From positions 3,131,501 to 3,195,500 of the forward strand of contig NZ_JALEBH010000001.1 in NCBI RefSeq assembly GCF_022758885.1: a stretch of DNA of 64,000 nucleotides, written 5' to 3'. Below, one piece after another: positions 16,870 to 25,527 of this stretch (position 1 is its first letter; every line of letters begins with the position of its first letter). The translations under genes were made by a program, and so were the position numbers. The notes beneath the pieces are model-generated. The model was not told where the DNA came from and searched no databases. It worked only from the letters and a program-made list of their open reading frames with translations. This DNA is from Sphingobium sp. BYY-5. Its GTDB lineage: Bacteria; Pseudomonadota; Alphaproteobacteria; Sphingomonadales; Sphingomonadaceae.

Positions 16870-17538
16870 ATGGATGACTCGCAGGACGCCCGGATCGCGC
16901 TGGATCGGCTGATTGCCGAACGGGGTGAGAATTATGCCGATCTCTCGCGGCTGATCGGCCGCAACGCGGCCTATATTCAGCAATTCATCAAGCGCGGCAC
17001 CCCGCGCAAACTGGATGAAGAGGATCGGCGGGTGCTGGCGCGGTATTTCGGCGTGTCCGAAACGATGCTGGGCGGGGCGTCGGTGGGCGCTGTTCCGCCA
17101 ACACGCTTGCGAGGGCTGCTGGCCATCGTCGCCGTGCCGCGTCTTGCGCTGGGCGCATCTGCGGGCGGCGGCACGCTGGACGAGGATGAACGGGCGGCGG
17201 GCGTGATGGCGTTTGACGCGCGCTGGCTGCGGCATCTGGGCGTGCGACCGCAGCGCGTGTCGATGATCCGGGTCGACGGCGAATCGATGGCGCCTACGCT
17301 GAGCGACGGCGACGACATCATGGTCGATCATGACGATGATGCGGATCGGTTGCGCGACGGCGTCTATGTGCTGCGGCTCGACGGCGTGCTGATGGTCAAG
17401 CGCATTGCCATGGGGCCGCTGCGCGGGCGGTTCAGCGTCGTCAGCGATAATCCCCATTATCCCGACTGGGCCGACATCAATCCCGCGCTGGTGGATATTG
17501 TCGGTCGCGTCGTCTGGACCGGCCGCCGCTTGAACTGA
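16870..17538 (+). CDS. S24-family LexA/phage-repressor-like transcription regulator
   Basis: 222 residues. N-terminal part (MDDSQDARIALDRLIAERGE, then YADLSRLIGRNAAYIQQFIKRG) is a helix-turn-helix DNA-binding module of the Cro/CI type, followed by an S24 peptidase-like domain with MIRVDGESMAPTLSDGDDIM carrying the nucleophile Ser of the family (GESM) and VYVLRLDGVLMVKRI carrying the Lys of the Ser-Lys dyad. Like phage CI and ImmA-free S24 regulators, it may self-cleave under DNA damage, although the AG/CG cleavage site is not obvious to me. It is divergent from the small two-gene operon and has three palindromes in between, so autoregulation and control of that operon are probable. ATG 16870 marks the conserved start. 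Confidence 0.85.
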   Translation: MDDSQDARIALDRLIAERGENYADLSRLIGRNAAYIQQFIKRGTPRKLDEEDRRVLARYFGVSETMLGGASVGAVPPTRLRGLLAIVAVPRLALGASAGGGTLDEDERAAGVMAFDARWLRHLGVRPQRVSMIRVDGESMAPTLSDGDDIMVDHDDDADRLRDGVYVLRLDGVLMVKRIAMGPLRGRFSVVSDNPHYPDWADINPALVDIVGRVVWTGRRLN

Positions 17539-17629
17539 GCGCCCTTCGTCCCCATTGCCGTCAAGTGGATGTTTCACGGCTGCGCCGATGCACGGGGAAG
17601 GGCATGATCCATGCCAAGGGAGTTTCGCA

Positions 17630-18547
17630 TTGAATGACAATGGCGCGGTGATCCGCAAGGCGATCGAATGGCGCGGTGCGCCGATGGCGCTTGCGACGGT
17701 CATTTCCACCTGGGGGTCGGCGCCACGCCCGCGCGGCAGCCATATGATCGTCCATCAGGACGGCCGGTTGGAGGGCAGTATTTCGGGCGGCTGCGTCGAG
17801 ACGGACGTGCTACAGCGCGCGGCGGAGGTGATCGCCGGACGGGCTGCCCATGTCCAGCGTTACGGCGTGGCCGATGGCGATGCCTGGGATGTGGGGCTAC
17901 CCTGCGGCGGTGAAATTGCCGTGCTGATCCAGCCGGTAAGCGAGGACGGCTTTGCACCGCACCTGTTCGATCGCATTCTGGCCGAAAGCGGGCGGGGACG
18001 GGCGCTGACGCTCGCCACCGATCTGGCGACCGGCGTGACCCGTGAGGAGGGGGAGGAAGACGCCTTCCTCAACCGCTATGATCCGCCGCGCCAGTTGCTG
18101 ATCGTGGGCGCGGTTCAGATCGCCCAGTCGCTGGTGCCTCTGGCGCAGGCGATCGGGGTGACGCCGGTGGTGATCGACCCGCGCGGCCGTTTCCTGACGG
18201 AAGAGCGTTTCCCCGGCGTCGAACTGGACGATCGCTGGCCCGACGAAGCGATCGCGGCCCGCTTCCCCGGTGAAGCGACGGCGGTCGTCACCTTGAGCCA
18301 CGACATCAAGATCGACGACCCGGCGCTGGCGGCGGGGCTGCGTGCGCCGACCGGTTATGTAGCGGCACTGGGGTCACTGCGCAGCCATGCGGCGCGGCTG
18401 GACCGGTTGGGCGCGATGGGGTTCGGTGCGGGGGATCTGGCGCGGATCAACGGCCCGGCGGGGCTGGATATTGGCGCGGTCGGACCAGCGGAAATCGCCC
18501 TGTCGATCACGGCGGGCATGGTAGCGAGCTTCAACGCGAAGGGCTGA
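17630..18547 (+). CDS. XdhC/CoxI-family molybdenum-cofactor accessory protein
   Basis: 305 residues from TTG 17630 (AAGGGAG seven bases upstream; ATG 17588 is an alternative). Such proteins sulfurate or insert the molybdenum cofactor into xanthine dehydrogenase/CO dehydrogenase-type enzymes. Two domains are recognisable: an N-terminal one with LATVISTWGSAPRPRGSHM and GSISGGCVETDVLQRA, and a Rossmann-like C-terminal one with QLLIVGAVQIAQSLVPLAQA and PVVIDPRGRF. The second domain often shows a His in GAxHIA; here it is Gln. No xdhA/xdhB genes are in the window, so the partner enzyme lies elsewhere. A 10-base-arm hairpin lies just after the stop. Confidence 0.87.
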   Translation: MNDNGAVIRKAIEWRGAPMALATVISTWGSAPRPRGSHMIVHQDGRLEGSISGGCVETDVLQRAAEVIAGRAAHVQRYGVADGDAWDVGLPCGGEIAVLIQPVSEDGFAPHLFDRILAESGRGRALTLATDLATGVTREEGEEDAFLNRYDPPRQLLIVGAVQIAQSLVPLAQAIGVTPVVIDPRGRFLTEERFPGVELDDRWPDEAIAARFPGEATAVVTLSHDIKIDDPALAAGLRAPTGYVAALGSLRSHAARLDRLGAMGFGAGDLARINGPAGLDIGAVGPAEIALSITAGMVASFNAKG

Positions 18548-18554
18548 AAGCGGA

Positions 18555-18588
18555 ATGCCCCCTGCCGCAAGGGATGGACAGGGGGCAT
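18555..18588. terminator. Hairpin downstream of xdhC
   Basis: ATGCCCCCTG and its perfect complement (18555-18564 and 18579-18588) flank a 14-base loop directly after the xdhC stop. No T-run follows, so it is a possible terminator or processing hairpin rather than a canonical one. The next ~130 bases to ybdD are unusually AT-rich for this window. Confidence 0.5.
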
Positions 18589-18718
18589 ATCCCCAGGCTG
18601 TCGGGCACCAAGGACGGGCGGCCCGTATCAGAGATAGGCGAAACAGCAATACTGAAAATGGATAAAAGCTAAATTTATCGGTCGTAAAACTGTAATATGT
18701 TGTAATTTTGTTACAAAA

Positions 18719-18904
18719 CTAGCAACAACGGCCACCATTCTTGCCGCCATAGCGGGCTTCCTGTCGATCCCGGAAAAACTGGACGCGGTTCATCACCGAC
18801 TGATTGGGGTGATGATCGGCCATGTGGCGCAGATAGGCGTCATAATCTGGCATGCCAACCATCAAGCGCGCGGTGCGGCGGAGCGTATCAAGAAGGCCGC
18901 TCAT
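18719..18904 (-). CDS. YbdD/YjiX (DUF466) small partner of CstA
   Basis: 61 residues: MSGLLDTLRRTARLMVGMPD, YDAYLRHMADHHPNQSVM, and the C-terminal RYGGKNGGRCC with the terminal CC. This is the DUF466 family found next to peptide/pyruvate transporters; in E. coli YbdD accompanies CstA and YjiX accompanies BtsT. Its ATG overlaps the cstA stop by four bases, so the pair is translationally coupled. It is probably a membrane-associated partner that modulates CstA, which is the accepted model for the family. Confidence 0.92.
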   Translation of the reverse strand: MSGLLDTLRRTARLMVGMPDYDAYLRHMADHHPNQSVMNRVQFFRDRQEARYGGKNGGRCC

Positions 18905-20949
18905 TCGGCCGGTACCAATTGCGCCGGGATTTCACGCGCCGTGGGGGCGGCCACCCGGCGCGCAGCGAGACAGGTCTTCACGGTGAAGAACAGGATCGCC
19001 AGCACGACGGCCAGGAACAGCGCGACCAGTGCCGCGTCGATCCGGTCGTTGAAGATAATTCGCTGCATCTCCGCCATCGACTTGGCCGGGCTGAGTATCT
19101 CGTCCGCGTCGGCCGCCGCGCTGAATTTCGCGGCATGGGCGAGGAACCCGACCTTGGGATCGGCCGAGAAGAGCTTGAGCCAGCCGGCCGACAGGGTGCA
19201 GATCAACAGCCAGGCGGTGGGAACCAGCGTCACCCATGCGAACCGGTCGCGCTTCATGCGGAAGAGAACGGCCGTGCCCAACATCAGGGCGATTGCCGCG
19301 AGCATCTGGTTGGAGATGCCGAAGACCGGCCAGAGCGTATTCACCCCGCCCAGCGGATCGGTGACGCCCTGATAGAGGAAAAAGCCCCATGCCGCGACGG
19401 TCAGGCCTGTAGCGATGATGCCGGGGACATGGCTCTTCGTTTCCTTGAAGGCGGGGACAGCCAGCGCGATCAGATCCTGCAGCATGAAGCGGCCAGCGCG
19501 AGTCCCCGCATCGACGGCGGTCAGGATGAACAACGCCTCGAACAATATCGCGAAATGATACCAGAAGGCCTTCATCGCCGGGCCGCCGATGACATGGCTG
19601 AAGATTTCGGCCATCGCCACAGCTAGCGTCGGCGCGCCGCCCGCGCGGCTGATGATGCTATGTTCGCCCACATCCTTCGCCGTCTGGACTATCAGGTCGG
19701 GCGCGATGGGGAAGCCCATGGCGGTGACGGCGGCCGATGCGCTGGCCGCATCGGTGCCGATCAACGCGGCGGGGCTGTTCATCGTGAAATAGATGCCGGG
19801 GTCCAGGATCGAGGCGCCGACCAGCGCCATGATCGCGACAAACGCCTCCATCAGCATCGCGCCATAGCCGATCATCGGGGTATGGGCTTCGCTGGCGATC
19901 AACTTGGGCGTGGTGCCGCTGGCGATGAGCGCGTGGAAGCCTGACACCGCCCCGCAGGCGATGGTGATGAAGAGGAAGGGGAAGAGGCCGCCCGACCAGA
20001 CCGGCCCGCCCCCGGCGGCGAACTGGGTGATGGCGTGCATCTTGAGCGGCGGGGCCATGATGACGATGCCGATGGCCAGCGCCGCGATCGCGCCGATCTT
20101 GAGGAAGGTCGACAGATAGTCGCGTGGCGCCAGCAGCAGCCAGACCGGCAGCACCGACGCAACCGCGCCATAGCCGATCAATATCCAGCAGAGCTGGACC
20201 GGGGTGAAGGTGAAGGCCGGCCCCCAGACCGGCGACCCAGCGATCGCCTGGCCATAGATGATTGCCGCGAGCAGACCGACCAGGCCGAGCAGTGACACTT
20301 CACCGATCCGCCCCGGCCGTATCCATCGAGTGTAGACGCCCATGAACATGGCGAGCGGCACGGTGGCGGCGACGGTGAACATGCCCCACGGACTTTCCGC
20401 CAGCGCCTTGACCACGATCAGCGCCAGCACGGCGAGGATGATGACCATGATCATGAAGGCGCCGAACAGGGCGATGGTGCCCGCAACCTGGCCCATCTCC
20501 ATACGGATGAGTTCGCCTAGCGATTTGCCGTCGCGGCGCATGGAAATGAACAGGATCATGAAGTCTTGCACCGCGCCGGCCAGCACCACGCCGAAGATGA
20601 TCCACAGCGTGCCGGGCAGATAGCCCATCTGCGCCGCCAGCACTGGTCCGACCAGCGGCCCCGCGCCCGCGATCGCCGCGAAATGGTGGCCGAACAGGAC
20701 GGTGCGGTCGGTCGCGACATAGTCCAGGCCGTCGGCGCGACGAATGGCCGGGGTGGGGCGCAACGGGTCGAGCCGCATCACATGGCGGGCGATGTAGAGG
20801 GCGTAATAGCGATAGGCGACCAAGAAGCTGCTGACCGCCGCCACCACGATCCAGAGGGCATTGACCGCCTCGCCGCGCGACACGGCCACGATCGTCAGGG
20901 CGACTGCACCGATGATGGCGATCAATATCCATGGAATATGCCGGGTCAT
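18901..20949 (-). CDS. cstA: Carbon starvation protein A (CstA family transporter)
   Basis: 682 residues with about 16 membrane helices. Typical CstA blocks are seen: PTPAIRRADGLDYVATDRTV, LFGHHFAAIAGAGPLVGPVL, QDFMILFISMRRDGKSLGEL and SGTTPKLIASEAHTPMIGYG. The family includes pyruvate- and peptide-uptake transporters induced at carbon starvation. The length fits E. coli CstA (701). ATG 20949 starts the conserved N-terminus. Followed with overlap by ybdD, giving a two-gene operon on the minus strand. No CRP-like site was searched for upstream. Confidence 0.95.
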   Translation of the reverse strand: MTRHIPWILIAIIGAVALTIVAVSRGEAVNALWIVVAAVSSFLVAYRYYALYIARHVMRLDPLRPTPAIRRADGLDYVATDRTVLFGHHFAAIAGAGPLVGPVLAAQMGYLPGTLWIIFGVVLAGAVQDFMILFISMRRDGKSLGELIRMEMGQVAGTIALFGAFMIMVIILAVLALIVVKALAESPWGMFTVAATVPLAMFMGVYTRWIRPGRIGEVSLLGLVGLLAAIIYGQAIAGSPVWGPAFTFTPVQLCWILIGYGAVASVLPVWLLLAPRDYLSTFLKIGAIAALAIGIVIMAPPLKMHAITQFAAGGGPVWSGGLFPFLFITIACGAVSGFHALIASGTTPKLIASEAHTPMIGYGAMLMEAFVAIMALVGASILDPGIYFTMNSPAALIGTDAASASAAVTAMGFPIAPDLIVQTAKDVGEHSIISRAGGAPTLAVAMAEIFSHVIGGPAMKAFWYHFAILFEALFILTAVDAGTRAGRFMLQDLIALAVPAFKETKSHVPGIIATGLTVAAWGFFLYQGVTDPLGGVNTLWPVFGISNQMLAAIALMLGTAVLFRMKRDRFAWVTLVPTAWLLICTLSAGWLKLFSADPKVGFLAHAAKFSAAADADEILSPAKSMAEMQRIIFNDRIDAALVALFLAVVLAILFFTVKTCLAARRVAAPTAREIPAQLVPAE

Positions 20950-21265
20950 CGCTCTCTCTGGTCCTGGGGTGGGAACGCCACAGTAAGGCCATGGCTCTCA
21001 AAGACAATCGCCAGAACATCGTGCATCACAATGGATATCATTTTGCGTTCGTAGAAATGATTGATGTCCCGGAACGGGCTGCCGGACGCTGGATTATAGG
21101 AAGACAAACGGCCCTTTTCTCAAGATAAAAATCATTACGGGATCGAATAGGTTGGTTGGGCGTTGTGGCCAACTGAGGTCGATGGAATCCAGTCTCCATG
21201 CCTCACATTCATACTGAGAATCCTGTTCGATGATGAAACCATCGGACGAAGCGGAGGATAAGTCG
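20950..21265. other. 316-base gap between divergent cstA and ompA-like genes
   Basis: This span holds both divergent promoters. A 45-codon frame (20991-21128) is the only other open region; see its own entry. I see no strong hairpin or known regulator site. The ompA-side part (from about 21115) is noticeably AT-richer than the rest, consistent with a promoter region. Confidence 0.5.
20991..21128 (+). CDS. Possible small protein of 45 residues
   Basis: A frame of 45 codons opens MALKDNRQNIVHHNGYHFAF and ends GRWIIGRQTALFSR, after AAGG seven bases upstream. The sequence is balanced in charged, aromatic and small residues rather than low-complexity, and starts at a credible ATG; but it has no homologous pattern I recognise, and it shares the gap with the promoter of cstA. 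It could equally be a chance frame. Confidence 0.25.
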   Translation: MALKDNRQNIVHHNGYHFAFVEMIDVPERAAGRWIIGRQTALFSR

Positions 21266-22474
21266 ATGGCAGAAGATTGGTCCCTTGATGTTAAAAAATA
21301 TGTCCCGGCTGCTGATCCAGCGATCATTACCGGAATCATTCGATATTGTGGCATTGCCTTGCAAAGCCGTGATGCCTCGTTGGTATCATTTAGCGATAAA
21401 ACCGAAACAGGGCGTGTCCGCGAAAATTTCCTGAAAAAGAAACTCGCTCTGACCGCATCCGATGAAGAGCTGGACAGCGCAATTGCCGCTGTTGGCGAAC
21501 GGATGAAAGGGGATCGGACGAAGAATCGCGTCACGGTCTATTATCTGCTTGCCGAACATTTCGGGAAATTGGGGCTGTTCGACAAATCCTCATCGTCGTC
21601 GTCGGCCATTCCGCCTGTCACGAAGGGACCGGCCGTGGACGAGCCGACCGCTCCAAAGACGAGCGACATCTCGGATATCGCTGCCGCCGCCAAGTCCGGT
21701 GTGGCCGATGTCACCGCTCTGGGCGCGGCGGGTGTAGCCGCCGGAGCAGCCGGTCTTGCCGCTGGCGCGAGTGCGATCAAGGGCACGTTCAGCGGAAGCC
21801 CCTCGGCCGCAGGCATTGCGAGTGGAGGAGGCGCGCAGGCTTTCGCTGGCCGCGTGCTTGACGATGTGCCTGTCGCCAAATCAGGCTGGGGGCGCTGGTT
21901 GCCTTGGCTTCTGCTGGCGGCCGCCCTCCTTCTTCTGCTCTGGTATCTGGGCCTGTTCAGGTGGGGCGCAGGAACGCATGAGTCCGCTCCCTCCACCACC
22001 ACGCCCGTGGCCGGCTCTTCGGTTACGCCTGGAAATGAGACGGCTGTGGCGCCTGCGACCGTCACGCCGACTGCACCGACAGAGGGAGCAGTCGCTCCCG
22101 CTACGGCCGCAGCGGCCATTCCGACCGGAGCCGGTGTGACGAGCGAGGTTCGCGACGGCAAGCCGGCGGTGAACGTCTATTTCGCCACCGGCAAGACTGA
22201 CGTGGCACCCGCCTTCACGCCGGCGGCCGCGTCGCTCAAATCCTATCTGGACAAGAATGCTGGCAGCAAATTGACGGTATCCGGCTTCAACGACAAGACG
22301 GGCAACGCCGCACTCAACGCGGAATTGTCCAAGAACCGGGCAAAGGCCGTCGAAGCCGCGCTGGTTGCATCCGGCATCCCGGCAGGTGCGATCGAACTGG
22401 TCAAGCCGTCCGACGCCACGGACGTCAGCACCTCAAATGCCGGCGCACGGCGGGTGGAAGTCGTCGTCAAGTAA
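21266..22474 (+). CDS. DUF2853-OmpA fusion membrane protein
   Basis: 402 residues. Residues ~1-105 (DWSLDVKKYVPAADPAII, RYCGIALQSRDASLVSFSDK, GERMKGDRTKNRVTVYYLLA) match the small DUF2853 family that normally stands alone. An Ala/Gly-rich linker follows, then one membrane helix (WGRWLPWLLLAAALLLLLWY), a Thr/Pro/Ala-rich periplasmic linker and a C-terminal OmpA-like peptidoglycan-binding domain with VNVYFATGKTDVAPAF and SGFNDKTGNAALNAELSKNR, which carry typical residues for binding diaminopimelate. Thus a cytosolic DUF2853 domain is anchored to the cell wall across the inner membrane. ATG 21266 follows GGAGGA. A strong hairpin ends it. Confidence 0.85.
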   Translation: MAEDWSLDVKKYVPAADPAIITGIIRYCGIALQSRDASLVSFSDKTETGRVRENFLKKKLALTASDEELDSAIAAVGERMKGDRTKNRVTVYYLLAEHFGKLGLFDKSSSSSSAIPPVTKGPAVDEPTAPKTSDISDIAAAAKSGVADVTALGAAGVAAGAAGLAAGASAIKGTFSGSPSAAGIASGGGAQAFAGRVLDDVPVAKSGWGRWLPWLLLAAALLLLLWYLGLFRWGAGTHESAPSTTTPVAGSSVTPGNETAVAPATVTPTAPTEGAVAPATAAAAIPTGAGVTSEVRDGKPAVNVYFATGKTDVAPAFTPAAASLKSYLDKNAGSKLTVSGFNDKTGNAALNAELSKNRAKAVEAALVASGIPAGAIELVKPSDATDVSTSNAGARRVEVVVK

Positions 22475-22483
22475 AGCGTGAAT

Positions 22484-22521
22484 GGAGCATGTTTCGATCC
22501 AACCCGATCGGAACATGCTCC
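22484..22521. terminator. Bidirectional hairpin between convergent ompA-like and phnA-like genes
   Basis: GGAGCATGTTTCGATC pairs with GATCGGAACATGCTCC around a six-base loop (one G-T wobble in 16). It lies between two convergent stops at 22474 and 22538, so it could serve both. Confidence 0.7.
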
Positions 22522-22537
22522 CGCACCGGTCGAGCCC

Positions 22538-22840
22538 CTATCGTTTGCGCACGAACTCCGCGCGCAGAACCAAGCCCTTAATACCATCATATCGGCAGTC
22601 GATTTCCTGCGCATCGCCGGTCAGGCGGATCGATTTGATGAGCGTGCCGCGCTTCAGCGTCTGGCCTGCGCCCTTGACCGTCAAATCCTTTATCAGCGTC
22701 ACCTGGTCGCCATCGGCCAGCAGGTTGCCGACCGAATCCCGTACTTCAACCCGACCGGTCAGGTCAGGTTTCGCGGCGGCTTCAGCGGGGCTGATCCATT
22801 CGCCACTGGTTTCGTCATAGACATAATCGTCGTTGCTCAT
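22538..22840 (-). CDS. PhnA/YjdM-type protein (alkylphosphonate utilisation-like)
   Basis: 100 residues. MSNDDYVYDETSGEWISPAE, then VRDSVGNLLADGDQVTLIKD, VKGAGQTLKRGTLIKSIRLT and EIDCRYDGIKGLVLRAEFV match the C-terminal half of PhnA, a small beta-rich protein annotated historically for phosphonate use. The zinc-ribbon N-terminal part of E. coli YjdM (111 residues) is replaced by a short Asp/Tyr-rich segment here. Biochemical role is unsettled; the gene is not in a phn operon. ATG 22840 is well separated from the pbp1A stop (22857) on the same strand, with only 16 bases between. Confidence 0.85.
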   Translation of the reverse strand: MSNDDYVYDETSGEWISPAEAAAKPDLTGRVEVRDSVGNLLADGDQVTLIKDLTVKGAGQTLKRGTLIKSIRLTGDAQEIDCRYDGIKGLVLRAEFVRKR

Positions 22841-22856
22841 CGCCTGCCATCCGGCC

Positions 22857-25400
22857 TCAATAAATCCCGCCCTGGCCTTCCAGGAAGTCCGCGTCCGTCC
22901 TCTGACGACCGCGGGAGACTGCGGCGGCGGCGCGCTGGTCGGCGACCTTGGCCTGGGCCTCGGCCTCCTCCTTGCGGATGGAGCGGCGGGGTTCGGATTC
23001 GGGCTTGAACGCTTCCCAGATGACGGCAGGTTTGGGGTCGGTGGTCGGCCAGGCGCCATAGACGCGCTTGCCTGATCGGCGGTCGATGGCGACCATGCGC
23101 ACGCCCGCCGGGGCGATGAACGGCGTCTTGGGCATGGTTTCCAGGATCGGCGCCATCGCCGCTTTCCAGATCGGTGCGGCGATGCGGCCACCCTGCGCCC
23201 AGCCGCCCAGGCTGCGCGGCTGGTCATAACCGATATAGATGCCGGCGACGAGGTCGGGCGATCCGCCCACGAACCAGACGTTCGTCGGGCCGTTGGTGGT
23301 GCCGGTCTTACCGAACAGTGGACGGTTAAGGTCGGCCAGCACCGTCGCGGTGCCGCGCTGGATCACGCCTTCGGTGATGTGGACGACCTGGTAGGCGGTC
23401 ATCGGGTTCATGACCTGTTTGCCCTCCATGCCGAAGCGGGGCATCGGCTTGCCGTCCCAGTTCGCCATGTTGCATCCGTCGCAGGGGCGCCAGCGCTGCG
23501 GCCAGATCACCTTGCCATGCCGGTCCTGCACATAGTCCATGACCTTGGATGGGAACTGCCGACCCTGGTTCGCCAGCGCCGCATAGGCGTTCACCATCCG
23601 CTCCACCGTCGTTTCGCCAGCGCCCAGCGCGAAGGAGAGATAGGGCTGATAGTCGCCGATTCCCATCGCCTTGATGGTGCGCACGACGCGGTCCATGCCG
23701 GTCTGGCTGGCGGCGCGCACGGTCATCAGGTTGCGCGATTGCTCGACGCCCCAGCGCATCGTCTGCGGCCCGGCGCTGCCGCCGGAGAAGTTGCGGAAGC
23801 ATTTCTGACCCAGGCCCGTGCCCTGATAGACGCACAAGGGGCCATCGACGATGATCGACGCCGGGGTCATGCCATTGTCGAGCGCCGCGGCATAGACGAA
23901 CGGCTTGATGGTCGATCCCGGCTGGCGCAGCGCCTGGGTGGCGCGATTATAGGAGGAAAGGCGCGAATCGAAGCCGCCCTGCATCGCGCGGATACGGCCC
24001 GAATGCACTTCCTCCGCGACCATGCCGCCGGACACTTCGGGGATGTTGCGCAGCGCCCAGCTTGATCCGTTGCGCGCGACGACGATCAGGTCGCCGGGCT
24101 GCATCGCGGAGAAGGCCGAGCCACCGGTCTTGCGATAGGGGAGTTGCGCCGCGCTGGCCGGCAATGTGCCGGTCGTGCCGTCGGCAAAGCCGATCTGCGC
24201 GTCCGACGCGGATCGGCTGATGATGACGGCGATGCGCCACTCCGCATAATCGACATCGATATAGCTGGCGGCCAGTTCGCGTTCCCAGCCATTGGCGACA
24301 TTCACCTGGCCGACCGGGCCGGACCATCCGCGCCCCGCGTCGAAGCGCAGCAGGCCGTTGCGCAGCGCGGTCGCGACACTGTCCTGCATCACCGGATCAT
24401 AGGGGCTGCGCACCCACAGGCCGCCGGCATAGACGCTGTTGGGGCCGTCCTCCGCCTTTTCGCCGAATAGCTGGATCAGGCGGCGGCGCACCTCTTCCAT
24501 ATAATAGCCGCCCGCGCGCGCATCGAAGCCGGAACTGTGCGCGGCGACGGTGCCGAGGGGCTGGGCGGCCGCCTCGTCGCGCTGCGCGGCCGTGATCCAG
24601 CCGTTCTTGAGCATTTCGCCCAGCGCCCAGTTGCGACGGTCCAGCGCGCGTGCATGGCCGGTCTGGTTTTCGGGGCGATAGTTGGCCGGCCCCTTGGGCA
24701 GGATGGCGAGATAGGCCATTTCAGGAAGGGTGAGGTCGGCCACGTCCTTGTCGAAATAGGCGCGGGCGGCGGCCTGCACACCATAGGCGTTGCGACCCAG
24801 GAAAATCTGGTTGAGGTAGAGTTCCAGGATCTGCTGCTTCGACAGCACATTTTCCATGCGCCAGGCGAGGATCATCTCCTTCACCTTGCGGGTCGGCGAA
24901 TATTCGTCGCCGATCAGTAGATTCTTGGCCACCTGCTGGGTGATGGTGGAGCCGCCGCGCGCGCGCTGGCCCGACCCCAGCTTGCTCGCATAGTCGAACA
25001 CCGCGCCGGCAAAGCCCGGCAGGTCGACGCCATGATGTTCGAAGAAGGTCTTGTCCTCCGCCGCCAGATAGGCGCGGATCAGCAGCGGCGGATAATCGCT
25101 ATATTGCAACTGGACGCGCCGTTCGCGGGCATAGCTGTGGACCGGCTGGCCGTTGATGTCGCGCACCATGGTCGGCAACGGCGGTTCATATTCCAGCAGT
25201 GTCGCCGCATCGGGCAGGCCGCGCGCGAAGATCAGCCAGAAGAGAAGATAGGCGATGCAGACGCCGCCGATCAGGATCGCACCCCAGCGGAACAGGCGGC
25301 GGCCCCAGAGCGGGCGGAGCCGGCCCAATATGCCACCGGCGTCGCGGCGCAGGCGATAGGCGAAGGACGTCGGGGCGGTTTCGGAACGGGCCTCTTCCAT
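22857..25400 (-). CDS. Penicillin-binding protein 1A, bifunctional transglycosylase/transpeptidase
   Basis: 847 residues: N-terminal cytosolic tail, one membrane helix (WGAILIGGVCIAYLLFWLIF), GT51 transglycosylase with AAEDKTFFEHHGVDLPGFAG and RARGGSTITQQVAKNLLIGD (catalytic Glu in EDKTFFEHHG), and a transpeptidase with SxxK in GSTIKPFVYAAALDNG, SxN in QSRN and KTG in FGKTGTTNGPTNVWF. These classes synthesise peptidoglycan strands and cross-link them. All catalytic motifs look intact. The C-terminal tail is basic and Ala-rich. It stands near another cell-wall gene, the amidase at 25528, on the same strand with a 127-base gap. Confidence 0.93.
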   Translation of the reverse strand: MEEARSETAPTSFAYRLRRDAGGILGRLRPLWGRRLFRWGAILIGGVCIAYLLFWLIFARGLPDAATLLEYEPPLPTMVRDINGQPVHSYARERRVQLQYSDYPPLLIRAYLAAEDKTFFEHHGVDLPGFAGAVFDYASKLGSGQRARGGSTITQQVAKNLLIGDEYSPTRKVKEMILAWRMENVLSKQQILELYLNQIFLGRNAYGVQAAARAYFDKDVADLTLPEMAYLAILPKGPANYRPENQTGHARALDRRNWALGEMLKNGWITAAQRDEAAAQPLGTVAAHSSGFDARAGGYYMEEVRRRLIQLFGEKAEDGPNSVYAGGLWVRSPYDPVMQDSVATALRNGLLRFDAGRGWSGPVGQVNVANGWERELAASYIDVDYAEWRIAVIISRSASDAQIGFADGTTGTLPASAAQLPYRKTGGSAFSAMQPGDLIVVARNGSSWALRNIPEVSGGMVAEEVHSGRIRAMQGGFDSRLSSYNRATQALRQPGSTIKPFVYAAALDNGMTPASIIVDGPLCVYQGTGLGQKCFRNFSGGSAGPQTMRWGVEQSRNLMTVRAASQTGMDRVVRTIKAMGIGDYQPYLSFALGAGETTVERMVNAYAALANQGRQFPSKVMDYVQDRHGKVIWPQRWRPCDGCNMANWDGKPMPRFGMEGKQVMNPMTAYQVVHITEGVIQRGTATVLADLNRPLFGKTGTTNGPTNVWFVGGSPDLVAGIYIGYDQPRSLGGWAQGGRIAAPIWKAAMAPILETMPKTPFIAPAGVRMVAIDRRSGKRVYGAWPTTDPKPAVIWEAFKPESEPRRSIRKEEAEAQAKVADQRAAAAVSRGRQRTDADFLEGQGGIY

Positions 25401-25527
25401 GGGAAAGAGGCTCTAGGGTCAAAATGCGCCCAAGGCCAGTGTGTATGACACCGCCTGCCGCATCTCCTGCCCGTGGCTGCTCAATCCATCCTCCCTACAT
25501 CCATTCGGCGTGGGGCATTCGCGAATT

